The translations under genes and the position numbers were made by a program. A model generated the notes under the pieces. It saw nothing but the letters and a program-made list of their open reading frames with translations, was not told where the DNA came from and searched no databases. Positions 18,025 to 26,228 of a DNA stretch of 64,000 bases are shown here, in pieces. Position 1 is the first letter of the stretch. Every line of letters starts with the position of its first letter. The DNA is from [Clostridium] polysaccharolyticum (GTDB lineage Bacteria > Bacillota > Clostridia > Lachnospirales > Lachnospiraceae), in contig NZ_FOHN01000011.1 in the NCBI RefSeq assembly GCF_900111595.1, forward strand, positions 35,801-99,800. The letters are read 5' to 3'.

Positions 18025-18570
18025 ATGAGGTTTTTTTGCAAAAGGTCAGATGGTTTTCAAGAAGAAACCCGTGTTTTTTTAGCGGCTCTGCAATGTGAGT
18101 GTATGGTTTTTACGGAAAAAAATAAGATTGAAGAAATTCGGGAGATATATGACAAATTAACTGGACTAGGAAAAGCAGAAGGGTTCATACCTGTCTTCAT
18201 CATCCCTAGTTTTGAACTGCTTAGCAGACGTTTGGGTGAAAATAAGGTTGGGGCGGTTCTCAAAAGAGAAGGCGAGCTTTCTGTAATGCGAGAAAGAGGA
18301 AGAAGACAATATAAAGAAGTAATATTAGCTAAAATACCAGTCAAGCACCCATGGGAAGTATTTAGCTGTTTGCGTATGAATGGATGGAGTACGGTAAAAG
18401 CTCAGGAGAGTGTAATTAATTTATCAAGAAAATGGTATCTGTGTGAGGGAGCAGTTCCAGCAGTTATCCAGGATGGATGTGTGGAGTATAGGCTGCAGGA
18501 AATCAGGGAACAAGCCAATGAAAATCTTTACATACTAAAAAGAACGGCGTATAATGATAAAATATTTTGA
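18025..18570 (+). CDS. DUF4253-like protein
   Basis: A 181-residue soluble protein. Its C-terminal half (IPVKHPWEVFSCLRMNGW, then KWYLCEGAVPAVIQD) matches the shape of DUF4253 proteins (hPWEv...GGWN...hW....GavPa). The function of that family is unknown. The start at 18025 follows AGAGGG; an upstream extension overlapping the cyclase gene is less likely. The gene follows the second cyclase by 61 bp and may be read with it, though nothing shows a link to c-di-GMP. The N-terminal half is not recognised. Confidence 0.6.
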   Translation: MRFFCKRSDGFQEETRVFLAALQCECMVFTEKNKIEEIREIYDKLTGLGKAEGFIPVFIIPSFELLSRRLGENKVGAVLKREGELSVMRERGRRQYKEVILAKIPVKHPWEVFSCLRMNGWSTVKAQESVINLSRKWYLCEGAVPAVIQDGCVEYRLQEIREQANENLYILKRTAYNDKIF

Positions 18571-18689
18571 AGTTATTACATGAAATGTAGCAATTTTTAC
18601 ATCAAGATGTTGAACCAGAAAAAATGATGTAGAATACATTCAAAAGAAAGTTTTCATTTCTGTTATAGGCAATCGCTTATAATGCTATA

Positions 18690-18761
18690 TTTTCTGATTA
18701 TTATTCATATGTACATTTACGAAGAAGTTATGCATTTTGTGCAAAGTGCATAACTTTTTTT
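18690..18761 (+). ncRNA. Candidate small RNA A / terminator
   Basis: A -10 TATAAT (18678-18683) is followed about 45 bp later by a 10-bp perfect hairpin (AAGTTATGCA / TGCATAACTT, 18725-18756) and seven T. No ORF lies between. It may be a short free RNA or simply a promoter-like sequence before the terminator of the upstream operon. The -35 is weak. Confidence 0.35.
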
Positions 18762-18897
18762 GTCGCTATTTCAGGAGTGCTCCTATGAAGAGAAAAAAAT
18801 GACAGAGAAAGTAGAATAAATTATAAGGAAAATCGAGTTTATTTTCAATACAGGGTAAGAAGACTTATTTATGAGAAAATATGTGCTATAATCTATT

Positions 18898-19013
18898 TAA
18901 ATCAAAGGAACCAACCAATTGATATTATAGTTGATGTAAATTAGAAAATTTCATAAATTGAATTCTTATTCCTCCAAAACAGGGAACTGCAGCCATCAGT
19001 TCCCTGTTTTATT
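18898..19013 (+). ncRNA. Candidate small RNA B
   Basis: An extended -10 TGCTATAAT (18884-18892) leads into about 110 nt with no credible ORF. It ends in a perfect 14-bp hairpin (AAAACAGGGAACTG / CAGTTCCCTGTTTT, 18977-19011). Promoter, non-coding body and terminator together resemble an independent small RNA. The terminator also works in reverse. No known RNA family is recognised. Confidence 0.4.
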
Positions 19014-19435
19014 GTGGAACAAATAAGTGACATTTTGACATGTAACAGAGAGAATTATATTTTATGATTGAAATATATAAAAAATTGGTGTAAGATAGAA
19101 AGAGGTTTATATATACTTTTATTATCACATCTTAAGTTCAGTAGTGTTAGACATATTAGTTAGTAAAAATTTAAAAATATAACTAAAGAAGACATCTTAA
19201 AAATCAATTATACGTCAAGCTAGTAATTCAAACTTAATTCAAAACGTGCATAAAATAAAATTCATAATAATAGTCAAGAAATATAAGGCAAGAAACAGGG
19301 AATTATATGGAGTCAGAAGGGGGAGGATTCTTATATAAGTTAGCAGAAATGCAGAAAAACCGTTATGGGGGAGTGGCATGACACAAGCGATAACTGCTTG
19401 TTGCATACAATTAAAAAATGAGGGAGGCATATTTT
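19013..19435 (+). other. Gene-free leader region before the chemoreceptor
   Basis: About 420 bp of very A+T-rich sequence without a recognisable gene. A possible 24-codon ORF (19307-19381, behind AGGGA) is the only coding candidate and is not convincing. A small hairpin (ACAAGC / GCTTGT, 19383-19401) lies just before the chemoreceptor ribosome site. I searched by eye for a c-di-GMP riboswitch core and for a sigma-28 promoter and saw neither. Confidence 0.4.
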
Positions 19436-20968
19436 ATGAAACAAATAAGTGCGATCGATGCATATATGGCACAAGTTTACAAATGGATTATGATAATTTT
19501 AATAGTATCTGTATCAGCAGGTGGCGGGGACTTTCTTGTTATGAAGCTGTTAGGATACTATAAGCATATAAGCTGGCCATCGTTAATTATATACGGCATG
19601 ACAATAGTTGCTTATATCATTGTAGGAACAAGGTTAATGAAAACTGCTTTAAAAGATGGTCTTATTCAGCCTAAAATGATGCTTTATGGTAAAGTGTACA
19701 TAACAGTTTTGCTTTTCGTTCAGTTTAATTTTATTATGTACTTAATTCCTTCTAGGGAATTCTGGGCATTTGCATTTTATTTTGCTTTAGTTCAGGCATT
19801 CTTTTTAGATACAAAATTGTGCCGTATTGTAATAGGCGGATTAACTCTTTCTGTAGTGATAGGGTGTTTTGTAAAACCTGATACTATGTTACCTGTAAGA
19901 GATGGTATTTTTGTACCGGATTTATTGATTCGTTTTTTCATAATGGTGTTGTCTTTTATGGGAGTTTATCTGTTTACCGTTTTTGCAGGCAAGTATTTAG
20001 CGGATGCGAAACGTGATGAGCTTGAAAAGAATAATAATATTACGAATCAGATATTATCGAAGGCATCCAGTGTTTCTGAACGTCTTGCACAGACAAGCAG
20101 CATGGTTTTGGAAAATGTAGAGTCAGAAAGTGCGGCTACAGAGGAATTATCCTCTATTAGCGAAGAGTTACTGGAAATGAGCCGGAACATTATTGAACAT
20201 AATAATGAAAGTACCAATAACCTGCATTTATTAAAAGAATGTAGTGAAAATGTTTCCGATAAAGTAAAGAAGAGTACCAAGATTTCTGATGAACTGGTAA
20301 ATATCTCAAGGGATAATGAACAGGATTTGAATAATCTGCTTACGGTAAGTGATGAAGTGGTTTCCTCTAACAAGGACACGATGGAGGCAATTGAAAGACT
20401 GCTTAATGGAACTAGAAAAATTGGAAGTACCGTAAATATTATTGATGAGATTGCAACATCAACCAACCTGTTAGCATTAAATGCTTCAATTGAAGCAGCT
20501 AGAGCTGGAGAAGCCGGAAGGGGATTTGCTGTCGTTGCCAATGAAATTGGAAACTTGGCTAGAAACACCCAGGCATCATTAAAAGAAATTAATGATGTAG
20601 TAAAGTTACTGGAATCAGAAGCTAGTGTAGTTACGGATTCAATTGAACTGAATTCGGATAAATTAAGCTATCAGTATGAAACACTAGAGAAGACCGTAGA
20701 TAAAGTTAAAAATATGATGAAGTTATTGTCCTCTTCGTTGAGTGCAATTAAAGAAGTAGATGCTTTGAATGAAGAACAGGTAAATTTAATTGCAACGACT
20801 TTTACATATAATGAAAATATTTCAAGACAGATTGAAGTGGAAAATGAACAGTTTACGAACATCGTTGGTGTTGTACAGAATAACACACAGGAGATTGCTG
20901 AATTGAACGGACAGGTAGATGGCTTGAATCAAATCGTGAAGGAACTAGAAGAACTGCTTAGGAGGTAG
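19436..20968 (+). CDS. Methyl-accepting chemotaxis protein, membrane-anchored
   Basis: A 510-residue chemoreceptor. Residues 15-190 hold about five to six membrane helices with short loops, so there is no large periplasmic-type sensor and the signal is probably sensed in or at the membrane. Residues 200-510 are a long coiled-coil signalling domain with the conserved tip [20 protein letters not shown] then [15 protein letters not shown]. There is no clear HAMP domain. The start at 19436 follows GAGGGAGG; an ATG six codons earlier overlaps that ribosome site. The gene is 32 bp upstream of a KAS III-like gene and probably cotranscribed with it. Confidence 0.93.
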   Translation: MKQISAIDAYMAQVYKWIMIILIVSVSAGGGDFLVMKLLGYYKHISWPSLIIYGMTIVAYIIVGTRLMKTALKDGLIQPKMMLYGKVYITVLLFVQFNFIMYLIPSREFWAFAFYFALVQAFFLDTKLCRIVIGGLTLSVVIGCFVKPDTMLPVRDGIFVPDLLIRFFIMVLSFMGVYLFTVFAGKYLADAKRDELEKNNNITNQILSKASSVSERLAQTSSMVLENVESESAATEELSSISEELLEMSRNIIEHNNESTNNLHLLKECSENVSDKVKKSTKISDELVNISRDNEQDLNNLLTVSDEVVSSNKDTMEAIERLLNGTRKIGSTVNIIDEIATSTNLLALNASIEAARAGEAGRGFAVVANEIGNLARNTQASLKEINDVVKLLESEASVVTDSIELNSDKLSYQYETLEKTVDKVKNMMKLLSSSLSAIKEVDALNEEQVNLIATTFTYNENISRQIEVENEQFTNIVGVVQNNTQEIAELNGQVDGLNQIVKELEELLRR

Positions 20969-21000
20969 GTATAAGAAAAAATTGGAGGCGAAGGTAATTA

Positions 21001-21996
21001 ATGAATAGTAATGTGCAGATTAAGCAGATTGCAGTTTATCACCCTGAGAAAATCTTAGATAATGAATATTATTATGAGCATTACAAGAAACAAGGCAAAG
21101 ACGTAAAGAAACTATTTGAGGATGTGTATGGCAGGGACAAACGATATGTCATTAATGAAAATGCTGAAAAGAAAGAAAATACGTTAACCATGCAAATTGA
21201 GGCTGCAAAACGTGTCTTGAAGAAGGCATGTTTGCAGGGAGAAGACATTGACATGATTGTATCAGCTTCTCAGATACCGGAACATGTAGTACCAGCATGT
21301 GCAGTAATTATTCATCGTGAAATAGAAGGAAAAATGGATTCTATCTGTTATGACTTTAATGCAAACTGCATTAGTATGGTACTGGCATTGGAAAATGTTT
21401 ACCGGTATATGGATAACAACCCTAAAGTCAACCGAGTGCTTCTTGTAGGAGGAGAGTATACAACACAGGTTCATAATCCGATGAATGAATATGGATACGG
21501 TCTGTTTGGAGATGCAGCATGTGCTATAATCCTAGAAAAAACAGATCGGAAATGTGGACTTGCTGATTGTGATTTCTTTATTAATGACAAATATTATGAC
21601 AAAATGATATTTCCGCATTGTGGTATGTCAAAAATATATGAATCAACCAAAGAAGCAATTCTTTCTACAATGGAACCAGTCAGCTGTGATCTGGATGAAG
21701 TGGAAAGAAAGCTGAAAGGAATCTTAAGAAGAAGCAATTTGGAAGTTCAAGATGTTAAGATGTTCTGTTTCTCTCAGTATCTAATAAGAAATATTCAAAC
21801 TTTAAAAGAAGATTTGGGAATAAAGGATGAACAGTGTATTTATGTTGGTGATGAATACGGATATACAGGTGTTTCTAGCCCATTTCTGGTTTTAGATAGA
21901 GCTGTGGAGAAGGGAATTGTTAAGCGGGGAGATTATGTGGCATTTTGGACAATAGGTGCTGGCATGCAGCATATTTGCATGCTGATTCAATATTAA
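21001..21996 (+). CDS. 3-oxoacyl-ACP synthase III-like protein, atypical active site
   Basis: A 331-residue thiolase-fold protein related to FabH (KAS III). The nucleophile region is kept (NANCISM, Cys123, with GEYTTQVHN after it). The usual HQAN histidine is replaced (CFSQY, Ser258), and the NxGNTSS asparagine is replaced (EYGYTGVSS, Tyr288). KAS III enzymes need Cys-His-Asn for decarboxylative condensation; a protein keeping only Cys could still transfer acyl groups. It follows the chemoreceptor in a likely two-gene unit and no fatty-acid genes are near, so housekeeping FabH is unlikely. Its true substrate is unknown. Confidence 0.78.
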   Translation: MNSNVQIKQIAVYHPEKILDNEYYYEHYKKQGKDVKKLFEDVYGRDKRYVINENAEKKENTLTMQIEAAKRVLKKACLQGEDIDMIVSASQIPEHVVPACAVIIHREIEGKMDSICYDFNANCISMVLALENVYRYMDNNPKVNRVLLVGGEYTTQVHNPMNEYGYGLFGDAACAIILEKTDRKCGLADCDFFINDKYYDKMIFPHCGMSKIYESTKEAILSTMEPVSCDLDEVERKLKGILRRSNLEVQDVKMFCFSQYLIRNIQTLKEDLGIKDEQCIYVGDEYGYTGVSSPFLVLDRAVEKGIVKRGDYVAFWTIGAGMQHICMLIQY

Positions 21997-22010
21997 ACCT
22001 GAGTAAATTG

Positions 22011-22056
22011 AAAACTGCTGTTTCATGGCTTTAATTCATGAAACAGCAGTTTTTTG
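22011..22056 (+). terminator. Rho-independent terminator
   Basis: A perfect 17-bp stem (AAAACTGCTGTTTCATG / CATGAAACAGCAGTTTT) runs into T residues. It ends the chemoreceptor and KAS III-like unit. Confidence 0.92.
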
Positions 22057-22247
22057 CAGTTTTATAAGAAAATTTCCTAGGTTTTATCAGCAAATAATTC
22101 TTAACGGAAAAGGCTTTTGTACTTCGTTATTTTGTGAAGTATACATTGGAAACAATAAAGAATTATAGTAAAATAAAAGTGTATGAAACATAGTAAAATA
22201 AATGTTGGTACAAACAGAAAAAATCAGAAAAAGAAAGGAAGGATTAC

Positions 22248-24377
22248 ATGAAAAAACAGATTGGAAAAAGGATTGCAGGATTGTTTCTTGCCGGAACCTT
22301 GATGGTGTCTTGCTGGACCGGTGGTATGCCTAAGTTTACTACTGAAAAACAGACAGTAGTAGCAGCGAGTTTTGCAGAGTATCCAGCAGAATTAGTCAGA
22401 ATTTCCACTGCCAATGGCAGCCGAAACCTGAACATTTCTGGAACTGCAGATGGGGCCACATTGAACACAGATACAACCAGGGGAACACAAAATGAGAACT
22501 GGAGATTTGATTATGTAGTAAGTGGAGTTTTCCGTATCGTTAATATGGGGACTGGAAAGGTACTGGCAACGAGGAATGACAGTACCAATGGAGGTACTAG
22601 CTGCGTGATTGCACCATGCACTTTATCTAAGGCACAGTACTGGAACGTAACGCAGGTTTCTGCAGATAATCTAGGAAATGGATTGTATTATAAAATAACC
22701 AATTACTTAGACCAGAGCAAAGCCTTAACTTATAATTCAGGAAGCAATACCATTACGCTTGAGACATACTCTGGAAACAGTAACCAGAAGTTCCGTCTTA
22801 ACACAGCAGGTCTGCAAGGATTTGCAGCAGAAGGAAAACAGATAAATGGTGCTGAGAAAGCTTCTGCCATAGGAGGACTGTTAGGGGAAACCGTATTTGT
22901 TGATACATATGATAAACTGGCTCAAGAAGCTAGTGGTTCCACTCCAAAAACAATTGTAATAACGAAAGATTTAAGTTATACAGGCGGATTTAATTATGAT
23001 AATGAAGGAAGAAGATATCCAAAATCTAAAATTAATTTAGGAAATAATAAAACCATTATCGGAAGTTATGGGGCACATAAAATACATAATGGCTATATTG
23101 TTACGAACGGAGGGAATGGCAGAAATAACATTCTTCGTAATATTACAGTGAGTCATGATGAATCCAGCAACCATATTAATGTATGGGAATTTTCCAATGG
23201 AAATAACTTATGGCTAGATCATATTACATTTATGGGACATTCCAATATTAATACATCTAGTTATGGCGGAGATATTGACAAGCTTCTTTCTATCGTTGGA
23301 ACATATGATTATGCTACCGTTTCAGACTGTACTTTTGGAAAGCATGAATATGGAGTTATTCTGGGTTATCCAACAGATACAGATGAAGCTCTTTCTGCTT
23401 ATAAGGGAAAACCATGTGTGACTATAATGACAAATTATTTTAATAGCTGTATTACAAGAGCACCTGGTCTTATGCGTTATGGATATTTCCACAGTGCCAA
23501 TAACTATGTATATGATTTTCATTTGGCATATACAATGCATACAGGAGCGAATATTTATACAGAAAAGAATTATTACGATGGTGCAGGAAATATAGGTTCG
23601 GTAGTAAATGACGATGCGTTAAACATTACTAGTATTTCAAATGCAACAGTAGGAAAAGTTGGTCCTTGGTATACAGATAATGGATCTATAGCAGTAAGAT
23701 GTTATAATAACAATAACTTAAGAAATGTAAGTTCTCTAAGTACTTCATGGAGACCATCTAACCAGTATAGTTATAAAGTAATTGGTGCATCGGATGTTCC
23801 AAATTATTGCAGAAGCAATGCGGGAGCAAAAATGTCTTGTAATGATATGGCATATGCAGCATTTTCACAGAAAGGAGTTCCAATTGCATCTTACTTGGTA
23901 ACTGGACAGAGTACTCCTTCTTATCCTAGTCCAACGCCTTCTCAATGGGTTCAGCCAAGCAAAAACCCGGTTCCATCTGTAACTCCAAGTAATGCTCCGA
24001 CTGCAGTGGCTCCCCCTAATGAAAATCCAAGTACAGGAAATGTAATTGACATTTCGGCTGACGGCAATAGCTGGTCTGGTGGATATACAATGAATCTAAC
24101 ATTAAAAAATGTATCAGGAAACAATATTTCAGACTGGACGCTTTATTTGAACAAATCGGAAGCTGATATTACAAGTCTTTGGTGTGGGAAGATGCAAAGC
24201 TTGGGAAATCAGGTTATGATTAGACCTGAGAGTTATAATCAGAATCTAGGTGCTGGCGGAAGTTTAACATTTGGTTTTGGAGGCAACGGAACAATGCCAA
24301 ATGCATTATCCTATAAGTTTGTTTATATAGTGAATGGAAAAGAGTACACCAGTACGGGAGTGGATTCTTCTTTATAA
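22248..24377 (+). CDS. Secreted pectate lyase: ricin-type lectin + PL1 + CBM2
   Basis: A 709-residue secreted enzyme. There is a signal peptide (about 1-40), a ricin-B-like carbohydrate-binding domain (about 45-185, with QNENWRF and SNQKFRL repeats), then a PL1 pectate lyase domain (about 200-555) with LWLDHITF, a Ca-site-like GGDIDKLLSI, and catalytic-region RAPGLMRYGYFHSANNY. A Pro/Ser/Thr linker (about 565-605) leads to a C-terminal CBM2-like domain (SWSGGYTMNLTLKNVSG, WTLYL, LTFGFGGNG) that should bind cellulose or related polymers. It would cleave homogalacturonan by beta-elimination at the plant cell wall. It stands alone between two terminators, so it is regulated independently. No cell-wall anchor is visible. 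Confidence 0.92.
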   Translation: MKKQIGKRIAGLFLAGTLMVSCWTGGMPKFTTEKQTVVAASFAEYPAELVRISTANGSRNLNISGTADGATLNTDTTRGTQNENWRFDYVVSGVFRIVNMGTGKVLATRNDSTNGGTSCVIAPCTLSKAQYWNVTQVSADNLGNGLYYKITNYLDQSKALTYNSGSNTITLETYSGNSNQKFRLNTAGLQGFAAEGKQINGAEKASAIGGLLGETVFVDTYDKLAQEASGSTPKTIVITKDLSYTGGFNYDNEGRRYPKSKINLGNNKTIIGSYGAHKIHNGYIVTNGGNGRNNILRNITVSHDESSNHINVWEFSNGNNLWLDHITFMGHSNINTSSYGGDIDKLLSIVGTYDYATVSDCTFGKHEYGVILGYPTDTDEALSAYKGKPCVTIMTNYFNSCITRAPGLMRYGYFHSANNYVYDFHLAYTMHTGANIYTEKNYYDGAGNIGSVVNDDALNITSISNATVGKVGPWYTDNGSIAVRCYNNNNLRNVSSLSTSWRPSNQYSYKVIGASDVPNYCRSNAGAKMSCNDMAYAAFSQKGVPIASYLVTGQSTPSYPSPTPSQWVQPSKNPVPSVTPSNAPTAVAPPNENPSTGNVIDISADGNSWSGGYTMNLTLKNVSGNNISDWTLYLNKSEADITSLWCGKMQSLGNQVMIRPESYNQNLGAGGSLTFGFGGNGTMPNALSYKFVYIVNGKEYTSTGVDSSL

Positions 24378-24383
24378 GATTGT

Positions 24384-24424
24384 AAAAAAATGCGTGTCTA
24401 GATAAGGGCACGCATTTTTTCTAA
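24384..24424 (+). terminator. Rho-independent terminator of the pectate lyase
   Basis: AAAAAATGCGTG pairs with CACGCATTTTTT around a 13-nt loop. It is bidirectional in form. Confidence 0.88.
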
Positions 24425-24463
24425 GTCTTCACTGGATATAAAGAAGTATAAAAAGAAATGCTA

Positions 24464-24492
24464 TTGACATTTTTCAAAAATTTCTATATGAT
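24464..24492 (+). promoter_or_regulatory. Consensus promoter of the AGCS transporter gene
   Basis: TTGACA (24464-24469), 17 bp, TATGAT (24487-24492): almost consensus for the vegetative sigma factor. Confidence 0.8.
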
Positions 24493-24517
24493 ATCTATAT
24501 TGTTAGTTTGGCCAATG

Positions 24518-24549
24518 GAGGGATATTCTGGATGGATTCCCTCTTTTTC
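24518..24549 (+). terminator. Attenuator in the leader of the AGCS transporter gene
   Basis: GAGGGAT and ATTCCCTC form a hairpin followed by TTTTT, only about 20 nt after the expected transcription start and 50 nt before the gene. A strong promoter feeding an immediate terminator implies conditional read-through or a short free RNA of about 50 nt. The leader is too short for the riboswitch classes I know well, and I recognise none. Confidence 0.55.
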
Positions 24550-24600
24550 ATTTGTATGGACTTGGTAAAATAGAAAAGCAGAAGAGAGAGGGTAGATGAT

Positions 24601-25992
24601 ATGGAACAATTCGAAAAAATTGTGGGTTATGTGGATGACTTCGTGTGGGGGCCGGTTATGCTTATGCTATTAGTGGGGACTGGAATTTTTTTAACAGTGC
24701 GCACAAACTTTCTGTCATGGAAGAATCTTGGCTATGCACTTAAAATGACACTTAGCAAGGAAGCGAGAAAGAAAGGAAAAGGTGACGGCGATATATCACC
24801 TTTCTCGGCACTTACCACTGCGTTAGCAGCCACGATAGGAACTGGTAATATCGTAGGTGTGGCAACAGCGATGGCACTTGGAGGACCAGGAGCGATTGTA
24901 TGGATGTGGATATCTGCTTGCTTTGGACTTACATCAAAGTTTAGTGAATGCATGCTTTCTATAAAGTATCGTGAAGTAAATGAAAATGGAGAAATGATTG
25001 GCGGACCAATGTTCGTTATGAAGAAAGCTTTTAAACATAAAAAAACAGGAGCTTTGTTTGGGTGGCTTTTTGCATTGTTTACCGTACTGGCTTCATTTGG
25101 AATCGGAAATCTGACACAGTCAAATTCAATTTCTTCAGCAATTAATGAAACCGCTGGGATTTCTGCAAAAGCTGTTGGTATTGTCATTACAGTATTAGCC
25201 TTAGCTATTATTGTTGGAGGAATTAAAACAATATCCAAAGTATCATCTGTAGTAGTTCCGTTCATGGCTGTCTTTTATGTAGTGGCAGGACTTGTTGTAA
25301 TATTTGGGAATATCCAAAATGTACCATCTGGTATTGTAATGATATTTAAATATGCTTTTCACGTAAAGGCAGTTTCTGGTGGAGTTTTAGGAGCCATTAC
25401 AGCTTCTATGATGCGTGCAATGCATTATGGAGTGGCACGTGGAGTATTTTCTAATGAGGCAGGTATGGGGTCTGCCGCCATTACAGCATCCGCTGCGACT
25501 ACGGACAATCCTGTACGTCAGGCATATATTAATATGACAGGTACATTCTGGGATACTATCGTAGTATGTTCTATTACAGGCTTGTGCATTGCAAGTTCAG
25601 GAGTATTAGGAAGTGTAGATGCAAAAGGAGAAATCGTAACAGGTTCCGCTTTAACCATAGCCGCATTTAAAACCGTATTAGGTGATTTTGGAGCATGGTT
25701 AATTTGTATAGGAATTGCATTATTTGCTTTTTCTACTATTTTAGGATGGGAATATCATGGAGAAAAGGCATTTGAATATCTTGTGGATACACACAAATAT
25801 AATATTGTCTATCGAGTTATTTTTTCATTGGTGGCATATGTAGGAGCCACAACAACATTGAATCTTGTTTGGAGCATTTCAGATATTGCCAATGCATTGA
25901 TGGCAATTCCAAACTTAATTTGCCTTCTAGTGCTTAGTGGTGAGATTGCAAAAGATATGAAGGTATTTGAAAAAGAGGGAAAACGCTTATAG
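24601..25992 (+). CDS. Alanine/glycine:cation symporter, AGCS family
   Basis: A 463-residue membrane transporter with about eleven helices. The family signature is clear: TIGTGNIVGVATAMALGGPG near residue 80, followed by WMWISACFGLTSKF and GGPMFVMKKAF. Another conserved stretch is GVFSNEAGMGSAAITASAA near residue 283. AGCS proteins take up alanine or glycine with Na+ (some with H+). It is a single-gene unit between a strong promoter with attenuator and a strong terminator. Which amino acid it carries cannot be read from sequence. Confidence 0.95.
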   Translation: MEQFEKIVGYVDDFVWGPVMLMLLVGTGIFLTVRTNFLSWKNLGYALKMTLSKEARKKGKGDGDISPFSALTTALAATIGTGNIVGVATAMALGGPGAIVWMWISACFGLTSKFSECMLSIKYREVNENGEMIGGPMFVMKKAFKHKKTGALFGWLFALFTVLASFGIGNLTQSNSISSAINETAGISAKAVGIVITVLALAIIVGGIKTISKVSSVVVPFMAVFYVVAGLVVIFGNIQNVPSGIVMIFKYAFHVKAVSGGVLGAITASMMRAMHYGVARGVFSNEAGMGSAAITASAATTDNPVRQAYINMTGTFWDTIVVCSITGLCIASSGVLGSVDAKGEIVTGSALTIAAFKTVLGDFGAWLICIGIALFAFSTILGWEYHGEKAFEYLVDTHKYNIVYRVIFSLVAYVGATTTLNLVWSISDIANALMAIPNLICLLVLSGEIAKDMKVFEKEGKRL

Positions 25993-26014
25993 AGGAAAAA
26001 TGTAGAGAGTAAAA

Positions 26015-26058
26015 GCAAAAAACTTTCTTTGCAGGCAATGGCGAAGAAAGTTTTTTGC
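26015..26058 (+). terminator. Rho-independent terminator of the AGCS gene
   Basis: A perfect 15-bp stem (GCAAAAAACTTTCTT / AAGAAAGTTTTTTGC) ends in T residues. Group II intron sequence follows directly. Confidence 0.92.
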
Positions 26059-26151
26059 TGGTGAGCCTTGCAAGGCATACAGAAGATGAAGGGAGACCTT
26101 CACGTACGGTTCTGTGAGAAGTTTAAGATGAGATTCGTCTTACTTACTTGA
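26059..26151 (+). mobile_element. Group II intron remnant (probable class IIC 3' end)
   Basis: The 3' half of a group II intron is recognisable: the domain V distal hairpin TGAAGG-GAGA-CCTTCA followed by CGTACGGTTCTGTGAGAAG, and then a domain VI-like hairpin ending TTACTTACTTGAC. The 5' strand of domain V, which should carry the AGC catalytic triad, is altered (ACAGAAGA), and there is no maturase gene. The fragment is therefore dead. It lies directly after a terminator stem, the known insertion habit of group IIC introns. It begins GGTGAG, so an internal deletion between the two intron ends is plausible. Confidence 0.75.
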
Positions 26152-26228
26152 CTGAGAGGATGGCTAAGCAAATAATGGTTAGCCTCCTGCACGATTATCA
26201 TGGATTTGATGGAAATGGAGGGGCTAAC

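Noticed and set aside
19013..19435. c-di-GMP riboswitch before the chemoreceptor
   Set aside because: Considered because of the nearby cyclases, but no GEMM-type core sequence is visible.
21001..21996. Housekeeping FabH of fatty-acid synthesis
   Set aside because: His and Asn of the triad are missing and no fab genes are adjacent.
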